From positions 1-64,000 of the forward strand of contig SBBQ01000041.1 of NCBI GenBank assembly GCA_005239635.1: 64,000 bases of DNA, in the 5' to 3' direction. Every line of letters starts with the position of its first letter. Position 1 is the first letter of the stretch. The translations under genes and the position numbers were made by a program. This document shows, piece by piece, positions 47,894-58,057 of the stretch. The notes under the pieces were generated by a model. That model saw only the letters and a list, made by a program, of their open reading frames with translations, had not been told where the DNA came from and did not search any database. Source of the stretch: Uliginosibacterium gangwonense. Its GTDB lineage: Bacteria > Pseudomonadota > Gammaproteobacteria > Burkholderiales > Rhodocyclaceae.

Positions 47894-49783
47894 ATGCGCC
47901 CGGCCGAATTTAAAAATCCCGAACAAGAACTCACCCGATTTCGTCGCCGATTATTGGTGGCTTTGAGTTTTGTGTTGGTTTGCTTCTCGCTGTTGTTGGC
48001 GCGGCTTGTTTGGTTGCAGGTCATTCAGCACGACTATTTTCAAACGCGTGCCGAGAACAACCGCATTTCGCTGGTTCCGGTTGTGCCCAATCGCGGACTC
48101 ATTGTCGACCGAAATGGTATGGTGCTTGCCCGCAATTATTCGGCTTACACGCTGGAAATTACCCCGTCGCGCATTAAACATTTGGATGAAGTGATTTCAC
48201 AACTGGCGCAAATCATCGACATTCAACCGAAAGATCGTAAGCGGTTTCACAAGCTGCTCGACGAGAGCAAGAACTTTGAATCACTGCCGATTCGCACGCG
48301 CTTGAGTGATGCGGAAGTTGCGCGCTTTGTGGCGCAGCGTTATCGCTTCCCGGGTGTCGATATTCGCGCGCGCCTGTTCCGGCAATATCCTGAGGGTGAC
48401 TTGGCGTCGCATGTGCTCGGTTATATGGGGCGTATCAACGACCGTGATCTCGACAGTATTGTGGATGCGGAACAAGAAGAAAATTATCAAGGTACCGAGC
48501 ACATTGGCAAATCGGGGTTGGAGCAAAAGTACGAATTTGAACTGCACGGTAAAACAGGCTACGACCAAGTTGAAGTCGACTCGAGTGGTCGAGCCGTGCG
48601 CTCGCTCGCGCGCACGGGTGCCGTTCCGGGCAACAATTTATCGCTGACGCTGGACAGCAAGTTGCAGCGTATTGTCGAACAAGCATTTGGTGATCGTCGC
48701 GGCGCGTTGGTCGCGTTAGATCCAACCACAGGTGGTGTGCTGGCTTTGGTGAGCAAGCCCACCTTTGACCCCAATTTGTTTGTGGACGGTATTGACGCGA
48801 CGAATTGGGACGCATTGAATAATTCAGCAGATCACCCTTTACTAAACCGAGCCATTTATTCGGTGTACCCCCCAGGCTCTACCTTTAAACCCTTTATGGC
48901 GCTAGGTGCGCTCACAACAGGGCGTCGTACAGCAGCGCAATCAATTGCTGATCTAGGCTTTTTTGATTTTGGTGGGCATCGTTTTCGCGATGATAAAAAA
49001 GGTGGTCACGGCATGGTCGATATGCATGCCTCCATCGTTGTGTCGTGCGATACCTATTACTACCGATTGGCAAATGACTGGGGTATTGAAGGTATAGCTG
49101 AGTTTATGGGCCAGTTTGGGTTTGGGGCGCTGACGGATATTGATCTTGAAGGCGAGTCACGGGGTATCTTGCCATCGCCAGCTTGGAAGAAAAAACGGTT
49201 CAAACGACCCGAGCAACAAAAATGGTATGCCGGCGAAACCATTTCGGTCGGCATCGGTCAGGGCTACAACAGTTACACCATTATGCAGTTGGCCAACGCT
49301 ACGGCCATATTGGCAAATAATGGAGTGGTCTATCGACCACACCTTGTGCAATCCATCGCCAACTCAAAAGGCGTGATACGTAATGTGGAAAACAAGCCAA
49401 TACGACACATTAAGTTACGCGAGTCGGATTTGGCTGTCATCCGACGCGCAATGGTCGATGTGACCGTAAATGGTACGGCCGCACTCGCATTTAAAGGCGC
49501 TGAATATGAAACGGCTGGAAAAACCGGCACAGCACAATTGTTCTCGCTAAAGGGGGCGGAATATAAGGAGGCAAATGTGCATGAACGCCTTCGCGATCAC
49601 GCATTATTTGTGGCATTTGCCCCGGCTGATAAACCGCGTATCGCACTCGCCGTATTGGTTGAGAACGGTGGTTTCGGCTCGCAAAGTGCGGCACCGATTG
49701 CGCGTCAGGTGCTCGACTACTACCTGCTTGGCAAAATGCCACAAGGTGCTGCTGCGGAGGTGCAAGATGTGGCAGACAACTAA
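47894..49783 (+). CDS. mrdA: Penicillin-binding protein 2 (transpeptidase of elongation)
   Basis: Cross-links lateral-wall peptidoglycan. It has 629 residues. One N-terminal membrane helix (LLVALSFVLVCFSLLLARLVW), a pedestal with RGLIVDRNGMVLARN and a transpeptidase domain with the catalytic Ser329-x-x-Lys332 (YPPGSTFKPFMALG), SCDTYYY (the SxD variant near 385) and the KTG motif in AGKTGTAQLF. It is followed by rodA, which overlaps it by 17 bases. Confidence 0.96.
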   Translation: MRPAEFKNPEQELTRFRRRLLVALSFVLVCFSLLLARLVWLQVIQHDYFQTRAENNRISLVPVVPNRGLIVDRNGMVLARNYSAYTLEITPSRIKHLDEVISQLAQIIDIQPKDRKRFHKLLDESKNFESLPIRTRLSDAEVARFVAQRYRFPGVDIRARLFRQYPEGDLASHVLGYMGRINDRDLDSIVDAEQEENYQGTEHIGKSGLEQKYEFELHGKTGYDQVEVDSSGRAVRSLARTGAVPGNNLSLTLDSKLQRIVEQAFGDRRGALVALDPTTGGVLALVSKPTFDPNLFVDGIDATNWDALNNSADHPLLNRAIYSVYPPGSTFKPFMALGALTTGRRTAAQSIADLGFFDFGGHRFRDDKKGGHGMVDMHASIVVSCDTYYYRLANDWGIEGIAEFMGQFGFGALTDIDLEGESRGILPSPAWKKKRFKRPEQQKWYAGETISVGIGQGYNSYTIMQLANATAILANNGVVYRPHLVQSIANSKGVIRNVENKPIRHIKLRESDLAVIRRAMVDVTVNGTAALAFKGAEYETAGKTGTAQLFSLKGAEYKEANVHERLRDHALFVAFAPADKPRIALAVLVENGGFGSQSAAPIARQVLDYYLLGKMPQGAAAEVQDVADN

Positions 49784-50909
49784 GTTTCATGCTCGCCGTA
49801 TTGTCGACTCTCTCGATATGCCGTTGCTCATTATTGCGGCGCTTTTGATGACATACGCTACGGTTGTGCTCATCAGTGCAACAAATGATATGCCGCGCAG
49901 ATTAAACGCTCACTTCGTCAACCTGTTGGTAGCTTCAACGGTGATGATTGTGGTGGCGCAGATTTCGCCACAACGCTTTATGAGTTTTGCTGTGCCCGCT
50001 TATTTGTTAGGCGTCATGCTGCTCATCGGGGTGGCAGTGGCGGGGGATGTTTCTAAGGGGGCGAGGCGCTGGTTGAACCTAGGTATTGTGCGCATTCAGC
50101 CTTCGGAAATGATGAAAATTGCTGTGCCGCTGATGCTGGCTTGGTATTTTCATAAACACGAAACATTGGTTCGTGTGCGCGATTTTTTTGTGGCCGTGGT
50201 TATCCTAGGCATACCTGTTGGCTTGATTGCCAAACAACCTGATTTGGGCACCGCGATTTTGGTTCTGGCGGCGGGTATGTATGTAATTTACTTGGCTGGG
50301 TTGTCGTGGAAACTCATCGTTCCCGTGGTCTTGGCCGCTTGTATTGGAATTGGCGCACTCGCAACAAACGGACATCAATGGTGTGAAGATGGCGTGAAAT
50401 GGCCAGGCTTTAAAGAATATCAAAAGCATCGAGTTTGTATGCTGCTTGACCCTTCGACTGATCCCCGAGGTAAAGGTTTTCATACGATTCAGGCTTCTAT
50501 TGCAGTGGGCTCTGGTGGCGTGATGGGTAAGGGTTGGATGAATGGCACGCAGACCCATTTAGAGTTTTTGCCGGAACGCCATACGGATTTTATTTATGCG
50601 GTGTTGGCAGAAGAGTTTGGTTTGCTCGGCGGCGTGGTGCTCTTGCTTTTGTATTTTGCGCTGATCGTGCGCGGCATGATGATTGCCATGAGTGCAGCCA
50701 ACTTCTTCTCGCGACTCATGGCGGGGGCCATCACGCTCATCTTCTTTACCTACGCGTTGGTAAACATTGGCATGGTGAGTGGCATCTTGCCGGTGGTGGG
50801 CGTGCCCTTACCCTTCTTTAGCTATGGCGGGACAGCCTTGGTGACCTTGTGTACCGCGCTCGGCATGCTCATGAGCATTAACAGTCATCGCACGCTGGTG
50901 CAGAAATGA
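49767..50909 (+). CDS. rodA: Peptidoglycan glycosyltransferase RodA (SEDS family)
   Basis: Polymerises lipid II together with PBP2 during elongation. The 380-residue protein starts MWQTTKFHARRIVDSLD with a GGAGG ribosome site inside mrdA. About ten helices are visible. SEDS signatures are QPSEMMKIAVPLMLAWY, KQPDLGTAILV, HTDFIYAVLAEEFGLLGG (catalytic region) and PFFSYGGTALVT. The frame runs open far upstream, antisense to nothing but in another phase of mrdA. Confidence 0.95.
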   Translation: MWQTTKFHARRIVDSLDMPLLIIAALLMTYATVVLISATNDMPRRLNAHFVNLLVASTVMIVVAQISPQRFMSFAVPAYLLGVMLLIGVAVAGDVSKGARRWLNLGIVRIQPSEMMKIAVPLMLAWYFHKHETLVRVRDFFVAVVILGIPVGLIAKQPDLGTAILVLAAGMYVIYLAGLSWKLIVPVVLAACIGIGALATNGHQWCEDGVKWPGFKEYQKHRVCMLLDPSTDPRGKGFHTIQASIAVGSGGVMGKGWMNGTQTHLEFLPERHTDFIYAVLAEEFGLLGGVVLLLLYFALIVRGMMIAMSAANFFSRLMAGAITLIFFTYALVNIGMVSGILPVVGVPLPFFSYGGTALVTLCTALGMLMSINSHRTLVQK

Positions 50910-51967
50910 CGTCTCGCACAACGCTCAAATTGGGTGTGAGTTTGGCATGCCTGGCGGCCTTACTCGCAGGCTGCGCTGGTTCGGGTCATCGTGGTGCGGT
51001 TGAGCGTCGCAGTAGTGATGCAAACGCGCCTGCGAGCAATAACGGCAGTTCATCGCGCAAGGGCGGTGGCTATTATCAAGACGATGGCCCGGGGTTGAAT
51101 CAACCTTCACCAGAAGACTTGGCGAAAATTCCTGATGCACAACCGCGTGAAGAAGGTTTGCGTGCGCCAGCAAATAAACCTTACACGGTGTTCGGTCGCA
51201 GTTACACACCACAAACAGGCTTGGTGCCTTTTAAGCAAAAAGGCTTGGCCAGTTGGTATGGCCGCAAATTTCATGGAAGGAAAACATCTAGTGGTGAGCG
51301 TTATGACATGTACGGCATGACTGCCGCACATCCGACTTTGCCCATTCCCAGTTATGCGCGCGTCACCAATTTGGAGAATGGTCGTTCGGTTGTCGTGCGT
51401 GTAAATGATCGTGGCCCGTTTCACTCTGACCGCATTATGGATCTCTCATTCACTGCGGCTTATAAACTCGGCTATACCGGTGTTGGCACGGCAATGGTTG
51501 AAGTGGAGAGCGTGTTGCCGGGCCAGATGAAAGGACAGTCGGTGCCGCTCGCGCAGCCCACAGCTTCTGCGCCCGCTGCAGACGACATTGTGGGGCGGCC
51601 ACTCGAGCCCGCAACGCAAAATGTGGCGAAGTCGGATAGTGCGGGCTTTGACCCACTGAAGGGTTTGAGCAACGAACCTAGTTTGAAAGTGGCCGCAGAG
51701 ACGCCGCCAGTAGATCGAATGCAACCAAAGGCAGACGGCAAGGTCTATTTGCAGCTAGGCGCTTTTGGCGAGCGCGGCAATGCCGAAGCGTTGCAAGAGC
51801 GTATTCATAAAGAATTGCCGTGGTTAGAAGACCCTGTACGAATTGTGTTGAAGGGTAGTCTGCATCGCCTGCAACTCGGCCCGTATGACAGCGTCTCAGC
51901 GGCGCAACGTATTGCAGATCGCATTCGCAGTGGCAGCAAGTTGGTGCCAGTGCAAGTGAATCAGTAG
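50906..51967 (+). CDS. rlpA: Septal ring lipoprotein RlpA (lytic transglycosylase)
   Basis: Cleaves denuded glycan strands at the septum. The 353-residue lipoprotein has its lipobox at LLAGCAGS (about residue 23). A double-psi beta-barrel domain (GLASWYGRKFHGRKTSSGERYDMYGMTAAHPTLP, VVRVNDRGPFHSDRIMDLS) carries the catalytic Asp. A C-terminal SPOR domain follows (about 278-353, VYLQLGAFGERGNAEAL). It overlaps rodA by four bases. Confidence 0.94.
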   Translation: MTSRTTLKLGVSLACLAALLAGCAGSGHRGAVERRSSDANAPASNNGSSSRKGGGYYQDDGPGLNQPSPEDLAKIPDAQPREEGLRAPANKPYTVFGRSYTPQTGLVPFKQKGLASWYGRKFHGRKTSSGERYDMYGMTAAHPTLPIPSYARVTNLENGRSVVVRVNDRGPFHSDRIMDLSFTAAYKLGYTGVGTAMVEVESVLPGQMKGQSVPLAQPTASAPAADDIVGRPLEPATQNVAKSDSAGFDPLKGLSNEPSLKVAAETPPVDRMQPKADGKVYLQLGAFGERGNAEALQERIHKELPWLEDPVRIVLKGSLHRLQLGPYDSVSAAQRIADRIRSGSKLVPVQVNQ

Positions 51968-52000
51968 TGTTTAATGTTTTGTTGAAGACGGAAGGTTGTG

Positions 52001-53179
52001 ATGTTTCAAGTTGTGGTTGAGTGGTGCCAGCGGGTTCGTGTTGTGCGTGCGAGCGTTGCTTTGTTGTTGTGGAGTGTAATGGGCTTATGCGCGGTGGCGC
52101 AGGCTCAATCTGCTGTGTTGCCGGCTCCGGCGCTGGCTGCCCGCTCGTGGATTTTGTATGACCAAGCATCGGGTCAGGTTCTGGCAGAGCACGAAGCAGA
52201 CACGCGCGTTGAGCCCGCATCACTGACTAAAATGATGACGGCTTACGTCACCTTCTCCGCGATTCGTGACGGCCGCATCAAACTCGATCATCAGGTTACG
52301 GTGTCTGAGCGCAGTTGGAAAATGGGTGGTTCGCGCATGTTTATTCAACCCGGTTTGCCGGTCACGGTTGAGCAACTCATTCGCGGCATGATTATTCAAT
52401 CGGGTAACGATGCCTGCGTGGCTTTGGCGGAAGTTGTAGCGGGTAGCGAAGAGCAATTTGTGCAAGTGATGAATCGCGAAGCGCAACGCCTCGGCTTGAA
52501 GGGCACGCATTTTGCCAATTCCTCAGGCCTCACTGCGCCGGATCATTACTCCACCGCGCGTGACATGGTGCGTTTGGCCGCAGCCATCATGCGTGACTTT
52601 CCGCAGTTCTATCCAATTTATAGCGAACGCGAATATCGCTACAACAATGTGACGCAAGAAAACCGTAATCGTCTATTGTGGGTTGACCCAACCGTTGATG
52701 GTATGAAGACGGGCCACACCGATGCAGCGGGATACTGTTTAGTTGCTTCCGCCAAGCGCGCCAACCGTCGGCTGATTTCAGCTGTAATGGGTGCGGCGTC
52801 GATGGATGCGCGTGTGCAAGAATCGCTCAAGCTGCTGAATTACGGTTATCTTGCATACGATGCAGTGCGCCTCTACGAAGCTAACAAGCCGATGCAAACC
52901 ATTCGCGTGTACAAAGGTGCGGGCAATGAAGTGAAGGTGGGTTTTGTAAATGGTTTAGTGCTGTCATTGCCCAAGGGTGCAGCAGGCAAAGTGCAGGCGC
53001 AATTGGTGAGTCGTCCGCCTCTGCTCGCCCCAATTGTGGCAGGACAAGTGGTGGCCACTTTGAAGCTCACCATTGATGGCAAACCACTGGCAGATTATCC
53101 GGTGCAAGCTTTGGAGGCCGTGCAACCTGCAGGCTGGTTTGGCCGCACATGGGATACGCTGCGACTGTGGCTGGAGTAA
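52001..53179 (+). CDS. dacC: D-alanyl-D-alanine carboxypeptidase (DacA/DacC family)
   Basis: Trims D-Ala from pentapeptide side chains in the periplasm. It has 392 residues. Signal peptide up to about AQAQS (37). Catalytic motifs are Ser74-x-x-Lys77 (EPASLTKMM), SGNDACV (SGN) and KTGHTDAAGYC (KTG). A C-terminal beta domain and amphipathic end (WFGRTWDTLRLWLE) form the membrane anchor. The symbol follows family position only; dacA is equally possible. A GTG directly precedes the chosen ATG. Confidence 0.9.
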   Translation: MFQVVVEWCQRVRVVRASVALLLWSVMGLCAVAQAQSAVLPAPALAARSWILYDQASGQVLAEHEADTRVEPASLTKMMTAYVTFSAIRDGRIKLDHQVTVSERSWKMGGSRMFIQPGLPVTVEQLIRGMIIQSGNDACVALAEVVAGSEEQFVQVMNREAQRLGLKGTHFANSSGLTAPDHYSTARDMVRLAAAIMRDFPQFYPIYSEREYRYNNVTQENRNRLLWVDPTVDGMKTGHTDAAGYCLVASAKRANRRLISAVMGAASMDARVQESLKLLNYGYLAYDAVRLYEANKPMQTIRVYKGAGNEVKVGFVNGLVLSLPKGAAGKVQAQLVSRPPLLAPIVAGQVVATLKLTIDGKPLADYPVQALEAVQPAGWFGRTWDTLRLWLE

Positions 53180-53211
53180 GGTCTAGCAAGCTGTAATTGA
53201 GAGGTTGTGAC

Positions 53212-54072
53212 ATGAGCCTGTGTTACCTCAATGGAACCTTCATGCCCTTGGACGAGGCGCGTATCTCGCCCATGGATCGAGGTTTTCTATTTGGTGATGC
53301 AGCGTATGAAGTGGTGCCGGTGTATTCGCATCGGCCCTTTCGATTAAACGAACATTTGGCGCGCTTGTCCCACACGCTAGATCAGATTCGTTTAGACAAT
53401 CCGCATACCTCGCGCGAGTGGGAGGGCATTGTGCAAAGCTTGGTTGAGGCCTCGCACGATGAAGATGTGCAGGTGTATGTGCAAGTCAGTCGGGGCGCCG
53501 ATCGTGTGCGCGATCAGGCGTTTCCCAAGCACGTGAGCCCCACGGTATTTGCGTTTGCCGCACCGTTGGTACACCCCTCTCAAACGGTATTGGCAAAAGG
53601 GGTGTCAGCCCGCAGCAGCAACGATATTCGCTGGCTGCGTTGTGACTTGAAAGTCACCTCGCTACTCGCCAACTGTTTAATGCGGCAAGATGCGGTGGAA
53701 TCAGGCTGTGCCGAAACGATATTGTTTCGCGATGACGTGCTTACCGAAGGCGCGGCCTCCAATATTTTTGTGGTGAAAGCGGGTGCGTTGTATGCGCCGC
53801 CTAAAGATCACCTCATGTTGCCCGGCATCACCTACGATGTGATTATTGAATTGGCGCATCAGCATGGCGTGCCACTGCATATTGGCAAAATTACGCGCGC
53901 CCAAGTGCTGGCGGCAGATGAATTGTGGATGACCTCTTCGACGCGTGAAGTGCTGGCTATCACCACGCTCGATGGTCAGCCCGTGGGCGAAGGTGTGCCA
54001 GGGTCGCTGGGCAAACAAATGTTTGCTTGGTATCAAGCCTTCAAACAATCTGTGATGCGTGGCCGCAGCTGA
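53212..54072 (+). CDS. D-amino acid aminotransferase (class IV PLP enzyme)
   Basis: Makes D-glutamate or D-alanine by transamination. It has 286 residues, starting MSLCYLNGTFMPLDEARISPMDRGFLFGDA. The PLP-binding lysine is Lys147 (RCDLKVTSLLAN). The family motifs ETILFRDDVLTEGAASNIFVV and LPGITYDVIIELA are clear. It lies between the carboxypeptidase and ybeD-lipB-lipA genes, the usual betaproteobacterial order. Branched-chain activity cannot be excluded. Confidence 0.88.
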   Translation: MSLCYLNGTFMPLDEARISPMDRGFLFGDAAYEVVPVYSHRPFRLNEHLARLSHTLDQIRLDNPHTSREWEGIVQSLVEASHDEDVQVYVQVSRGADRVRDQAFPKHVSPTVFAFAAPLVHPSQTVLAKGVSARSSNDIRWLRCDLKVTSLLANCLMRQDAVESGCAETILFRDDVLTEGAASNIFVVKAGALYAPPKDHLMLPGITYDVIIELAHQHGVPLHIGKITRAQVLAADELWMTSSTREVLAITTLDGQPVGEGVPGSLGKQMFAWYQAFKQSVMRGRS

Positions 54073-54101
54073 GTGCTGCGCCAGCAGGATGAAAGACTGA
54101 A

Positions 54102-54392
54102 ATGGATTCGAACAAACCAACCAGCTCAGAGAATCGCGTTGAACTCCTCGAGTTTCCAACCGATTTTCCCATCAAAATTATGGGTGCGCGCACGGATGAT
54201 TTCGCGCAGCAAATGGTCGCCATCATTATTGAACACGCACCAGACTTTGAAATGGCTGCGCTTGAAATGCGCGCCTCTAGCAAAGGCAACTACCTCAGCG
54301 TCACTGCAAATATTCGCGCGACTTCGCGTGAGCAACTCGACAATATTTATCGTGCGCTCACCGGACATCCGCTGGTGAAAGTGGTGCTGTAA
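54102..54392 (+). CDS. YbeD / DUF493 family protein
   Basis: A 96-residue ferredoxin-like alpha/beta protein with the family pattern [16 protein letters not shown] and [28 protein letters not shown], ending HPLVKVVL. YbeD is often next to lipB. Its role, possibly allosteric regulation of lipoate metabolism, is not settled. lipB starts 4 bases after its stop. Confidence 0.9.
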   Translation: MDSNKPTSSENRVELLEFPTDFPIKIMGARTDDFAQQMVAIIIEHAPDFEMAALEMRASSKGNYLSVTANIRATSREQLDNIYRALTGHPLVKVVL

Positions 54393-54396
54393 CGCG

Positions 54397-55056
54397 ATGG
54401 CGAGTGGTGTTCCCGCTTGTGTGGTGCGTCGCCTAGGGCTGGTGCCCTATGCCGACACCTTGCAGGCCATGCAAGACTTTACGGCGACGCGCACTGCAGA
54501 TACGCCAGACGAGTTGTGGGTGTTGGAACATCCGCCGGTCTTTACACAAGGCTTGGCGGGAAAGCCCGAGCATGTTTTGCATGACCTTGGGATTCCAGTT
54601 GTAAATATTGATCGCGGCGGACAGGTGACTTATCACGGCCCCGGCCAGGTGGTGGTGTATCTGCTGCTAGATTTGAATCGGCGCAGCTACAAAGTGCGCG
54701 AGTTGGTTTGGCGCATGGAACAAGCGTTAATTGATGTGTTGGCCGCAGCAGGTGTGCCCGCGCAACGCAAAGCGGGTGCGCCCGGTGTGTATGTCGCCAA
54801 TCCGCATGCTCATGGCGCTGCAGCTGGTGAAGTGGAATTGGCAAAAATTGCAGCACTGGGTCTACGCGTGCGCCATGGCTGTACTTACCATGGCCTGAGT
54901 TTGAATGTGGATATGGACCTATCGCCCTTTGCGGCAATCAACCCGTGTGGCTATGCCGGGCTGGCCGTGACACAATGCCGTGATGTCGGCTGGGCGGTAA
55001 GCCCCGAATTGGCCGGAGAGGCTATTGTGTCTGCCTTGCAGCGCACATTGGCGTAA
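54397..55056 (+). CDS. lipB: Octanoyltransferase LipB
   Basis: Moves octanoate from acyl carrier protein to lipoyl domains, the first step of lipoate synthesis. It has 219 residues. Substrate motif [19 protein letters not shown] (about 72-90). Catalytic Lys150 ([12 protein letters not shown]) and Cys184 (INPCGYAG). Coupled to ybeD. The lipA gene follows after 88 bases, which contain an ATTGGCAA copy (55108). Confidence 0.95.
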   Translation: MASGVPACVVRRLGLVPYADTLQAMQDFTATRTADTPDELWVLEHPPVFTQGLAGKPEHVLHDLGIPVVNIDRGGQVTYHGPGQVVVYLLLDLNRRSYKVRELVWRMEQALIDVLAAAGVPAQRKAGAPGVYVANPHAHGAAAGEVELAKIAALGLRVRHGCTYHGLSLNVDMDLSPFAAINPCGYAGLAVTQCRDVGWAVSPELAGEAIVSALQRTLA

Positions 55057-55144
55057 ACGAGCCGCGTTGCGCAGAGCGAGCAACAAATAAACAGCGGCAA
55101 TATGCCGATTGGCAAATTGCAGCAGATTGAGCTTTGAGAATTTC

Positions 55145-56119
55145 ATGTCTGAACAATCACACGACGCACCGCAGGTGCCAAACGACCCCGCTATCAAGCA
55201 AAAGGGTGCAGCTAAAACGGCGCGGATTCCCATTAAAGTGGTGCCAGCTGAGCGCTTGCGCAAGCCGGAATGGGTTCGCGTGCGTGCTGGCCAAATGAAT
55301 GGCCGCTTTGGCGAAATTAAACGCATTCTGCGCGAGCAGCGTTTGCACACTGTGTGCGAAGAAGCGAGCTGCCCGAATATTGGCGAATGCTTTGGCAAAG
55401 GCACGGCCACCTTCATGATCATGGGCGATAAATGCACCCGACGTTGCCCATTTTGCGATGTAGGACATGGTCGCCCAGACCCGCTGGATGTTGCAGAGCC
55501 GACCAATTTGGCCAACACCATTGCCGCCTTGCGCCTCAATTATGTGGTGATTACCAGCGTAGACCGCGACGATTTGAAGGATGGCGGCGCAGAACACTTT
55601 GTGCAATGCATCAAATCAACCCGTGAAGCGTCGCCGAGCACGGTAATTGAGGTTTTAGTGCCTGATTTTAGAGGGCGTTTGGACGAAGCGCTGGAGGTTT
55701 TTGCTGCAGCGCCACCAGATGTGATGAACCATAATCTCGAAACTGTGCCCCGCCTCTATAAACAATGTCGTCCGGGTGCCGATTATGTTCACTCGCTCCG
55801 CTTATTAAAAGACTTTAAGGCGCGGCACCCTCAGGTGCCCACCAAATCGGGTTTGATGGTCGGCATGGGCGAGACGGACGAAGAAATTTTGCAAGTGATG
55901 CGTGATTTGCGTGCGCATGACGTAGAGATGCTGACCATTGGTCAATATCTGCAGCCTTCAGGCGGACATCTGCCTGTGTTGCGTTACGTTACGCCAGAAA
56001 CATTTGCTATGTTTGAACGCGAAGCATTGGCAATGGGTTTCTCGCATGCGGCCTGTGGCCCCATGGTGCGCTCTTCTTACCACGCAGACCAGCAAGCGCA
56101 CGCCGCAGGGGTGGTGTAG
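55145..56119 (+). CDS. lipA: Lipoyl synthase
   Basis: Radical-SAM enzyme that inserts two sulfurs into octanoyl groups. The 324-residue protein starts at [13 protein letters not shown]. The auxiliary cluster motif is C71-x4-C76-x5-C82 ([12 protein letters not shown]) and the radical-SAM cluster C97-x3-C101-x2-C104 (CTRRCPFC). The conserved RSSY near the C-terminus is present (VRSSYHAD). The frame opens 12 codons upstream, but the ATG at 55145 fits the family. Confidence 0.97.
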   Translation: MSEQSHDAPQVPNDPAIKQKGAAKTARIPIKVVPAERLRKPEWVRVRAGQMNGRFGEIKRILREQRLHTVCEEASCPNIGECFGKGTATFMIMGDKCTRRCPFCDVGHGRPDPLDVAEPTNLANTIAALRLNYVVITSVDRDDLKDGGAEHFVQCIKSTREASPSTVIEVLVPDFRGRLDEALEVFAAAPPDVMNHNLETVPRLYKQCRPGADYVHSLRLLKDFKARHPQVPTKSGLMVGMGETDEEILQVMRDLRAHDVEMLTIGQYLQPSGGHLPVLRYVTPETFAMFEREALAMGFSHAACGPMVRSSYHADQQAHAAGVV

Positions 56120-56185
56120 CGATCATTTCATGCTCGTCCGTACAGCACTCATCGAATGTTCGACGACTGCTCACAAAGGACACAC

Positions 56186-57451
56186 ATGAAAACGCATCGC
56201 AATGCGCAACATTATGGAAAATTGCTCGGTAATTCACTGCCCGCAAGCGTGTCTGAATTGCGCGCAGATGAACTACTGTCCCTCTGCTTTCCCTCGCGTC
56301 ATAGCCAGCTACTAGATTCACGCCGTGCCGGCATGATTTTGTCGCGCACGCGATTTGTCGCGCTTCTATTTGCCATTCTTACGCCAATTTGGGGTGTGCT
56401 TGACTGGTTATTTTTACCCGCAGACATCGCGCTGCCCATGGTGATTGGTCGTCTTGTAGCGACCTATGCCTTTGTGGTTTTGCTACGCAATTTTTGCGAG
56501 CCAGACATTCAAACGGCGCGGCGAGCATTGCAAATGTTGTTTGCCATTCCCACCGTATTCTATTTTTTCTCAACGATTTATCTTGGCAAACATAGCCTCA
56601 CCGGGTTTGCTGGAGCATTGTCGGCGACGCATGAGTTTTTGCCCTTCGTCATTTTGGCGGGGCTGCCCATGTTTCCGTTGGCGCTCATGGAGTCCATGAT
56701 GCTCGCCGTGCCCGTGTTGGGCGCGCATATTGCGGCGAGTTTGTTGTTCTACCCCGACATGGCGTTGAGCGCTGCCATTGGCACGCTCTGGTTATTGGGT
56801 TTGATGACCGCCGTATTGTCACTGGCGAGTGCAAGCCAATTGGCCTTCATCATCATGCTGGTGCGTCATGCCATGCGTGACCCGCTCACCGCGTGCTACA
56901 CCCGTCAGAGTGGCGAAGAGTTGCTCGACCTGCAGTTTATTGTGGCGAAGCGAACAGAGCGCCCGATGGCGATTGCCTTTATCGACATTGATCACTTTAA
57001 AAAGGTGAACGATAGCTATGGGCACGATGCGGGCGATAGAGTGCTGAGCGAAACCGCGCAACACTTTATGGATGGCTTACGTGCAAGCGATATGTGTGTG
57101 CGTTGGGGGGGTGAAGAATTTGTCGTGCTCATGCCGAACACCACCATTGAAGTAGCAAAGATTGCGCTTGAGCGTATTCGTGAAAGCGGCATGGGCATGC
57201 GCCCTGATGGCAGCCCGATTACAGCCAGCATTGGTGTGGCAGACTCGGTGGAAACGCCGACGCACAAATGGATGGATTTGGTTGAGCGCGCTGATCAACG
57301 CATGTATGTGGCCAAGCAGTCGGGCCGTGACCGCATTGTGATAGCAGGTGGCAACCATGACGCCGATGCAGATGAGGCTGCGGCTTGCAACAACGATGAT
57401 CAATCACCCGGCAATCAATACCTACGCTACATGGGCCTTAATTCACGCTAA
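56186..57451 (+). CDS. Membrane-bound diguanylate cyclase (GGDEF)
   Basis: Makes cyclic di-GMP. The 421-residue protein has an N-terminal membrane region of about six helices (about 56-230, a MASE-like sensor without a family I can name). It is followed by a GGDEF domain with DPLTACYTR, AIAFIDIDHFKKVND and the active site WGGEEF (308-312). An inhibitory site RASD (299-302) is at the canonical five-residue distance, so product inhibition is expected. The ATG at 56186 has AAAGGAC before it. It is monocistronic. The tail contains an acidic Asp/Ala stretch. Confidence 0.92.
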   Translation: MKTHRNAQHYGKLLGNSLPASVSELRADELLSLCFPSRHSQLLDSRRAGMILSRTRFVALLFAILTPIWGVLDWLFLPADIALPMVIGRLVATYAFVVLLRNFCEPDIQTARRALQMLFAIPTVFYFFSTIYLGKHSLTGFAGALSATHEFLPFVILAGLPMFPLALMESMMLAVPVLGAHIAASLLFYPDMALSAAIGTLWLLGLMTAVLSLASASQLAFIIMLVRHAMRDPLTACYTRQSGEELLDLQFIVAKRTERPMAIAFIDIDHFKKVNDSYGHDAGDRVLSETAQHFMDGLRASDMCVRWGGEEFVVLMPNTTIEVAKIALERIRESGMGMRPDGSPITASIGVADSVETPTHKWMDLVERADQRMYVAKQSGRDRIVIAGGNHDADADEAAACNNDDQSPGNQYLRYMGLNSR

Positions 57452-58031
57452 TGGATTCCACATACACTAACTCGCATGCACCGGCCCCGGTGTCGCTGCG
57501 GGAGAGTGATGAACGCCAATGCCAGCCGTCGGGTGCGGTGGCCTCAATCAAGTAGCCCTTAATCGAAACACGTTGGCCTACGCGTACGTGTTTGAGCGCG
57601 GCTGAGACTTCGCTATTCGCAGGCACCATGTGCATGTTAGACGCATGCGTTTCGATCTCCTCACGTGGAATCGGAAACGTATCAACATGCCAGAAGAAGA
57701 AACGCCCATTCTGACTAATATCGATCTTGTCGAGCACCGCACTATCTGACATCGGCCCCCAACCCAAAGCAAAATCAATTGGCGACAAATCAGATTCACG
57801 GTCGCTGCTATAACTTTCCGAGGAAAGCACACGCGCCGTAATTTTGAAATCGGCCAAGGGCTGCAAAGTGTAGGCGCCTAGTGCTATGGGGCGCGATGAA
57901 CTGGCCGAGGTTTGAACGGGCACGTCTGGCGCGACCTGCCCCGGCGCATGTTGCACTGTGCGCTGGCTACAAGCTTTCCAGCCAGCAATTGCCAACACGA
58001 TAAATGCTAGCCAAGTGACGATACGAGACAT
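57438..58031 (-). CDS. Membrane-anchored protein of unknown function
   Basis: A 197-residue protein with an N-terminal hydrophobic segment MSRIVTWLAFIVLAIAGWKAC, which could be a signal anchor or, less likely, a lipoprotein signal. The remaining domain contains YTLQPLADFKITARVLSSESY, LSPIDFALGWGPMSDSAVLDKIDISQNGRFFFW and VGQRVSIKGYLIEAT, an OB-like beta pattern I have seen in unnamed proteins but cannot assign. It overlaps the convergent diguanylate cyclase gene by 14 bases. Its start is 26 bases downstream of the TlpA-type gene, so they probably form one operon. Confidence 0.75.
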   Translation of the reverse strand: MSRIVTWLAFIVLAIAGWKACSQRTVQHAPGQVAPDVPVQTSASSSRPIALGAYTLQPLADFKITARVLSSESYSSDRESDLSPIDFALGWGPMSDSAVLDKIDISQNGRFFFWHVDTFPIPREEIETHASNMHMVPANSEVSAALKHVRVGQRVSIKGYLIEATAPDGWHWRSSLSRSDTGAGACELVYVESISVN

Positions 58032-58057
58032 GCTTGAATTGCTGCGTGTGGAGGTCT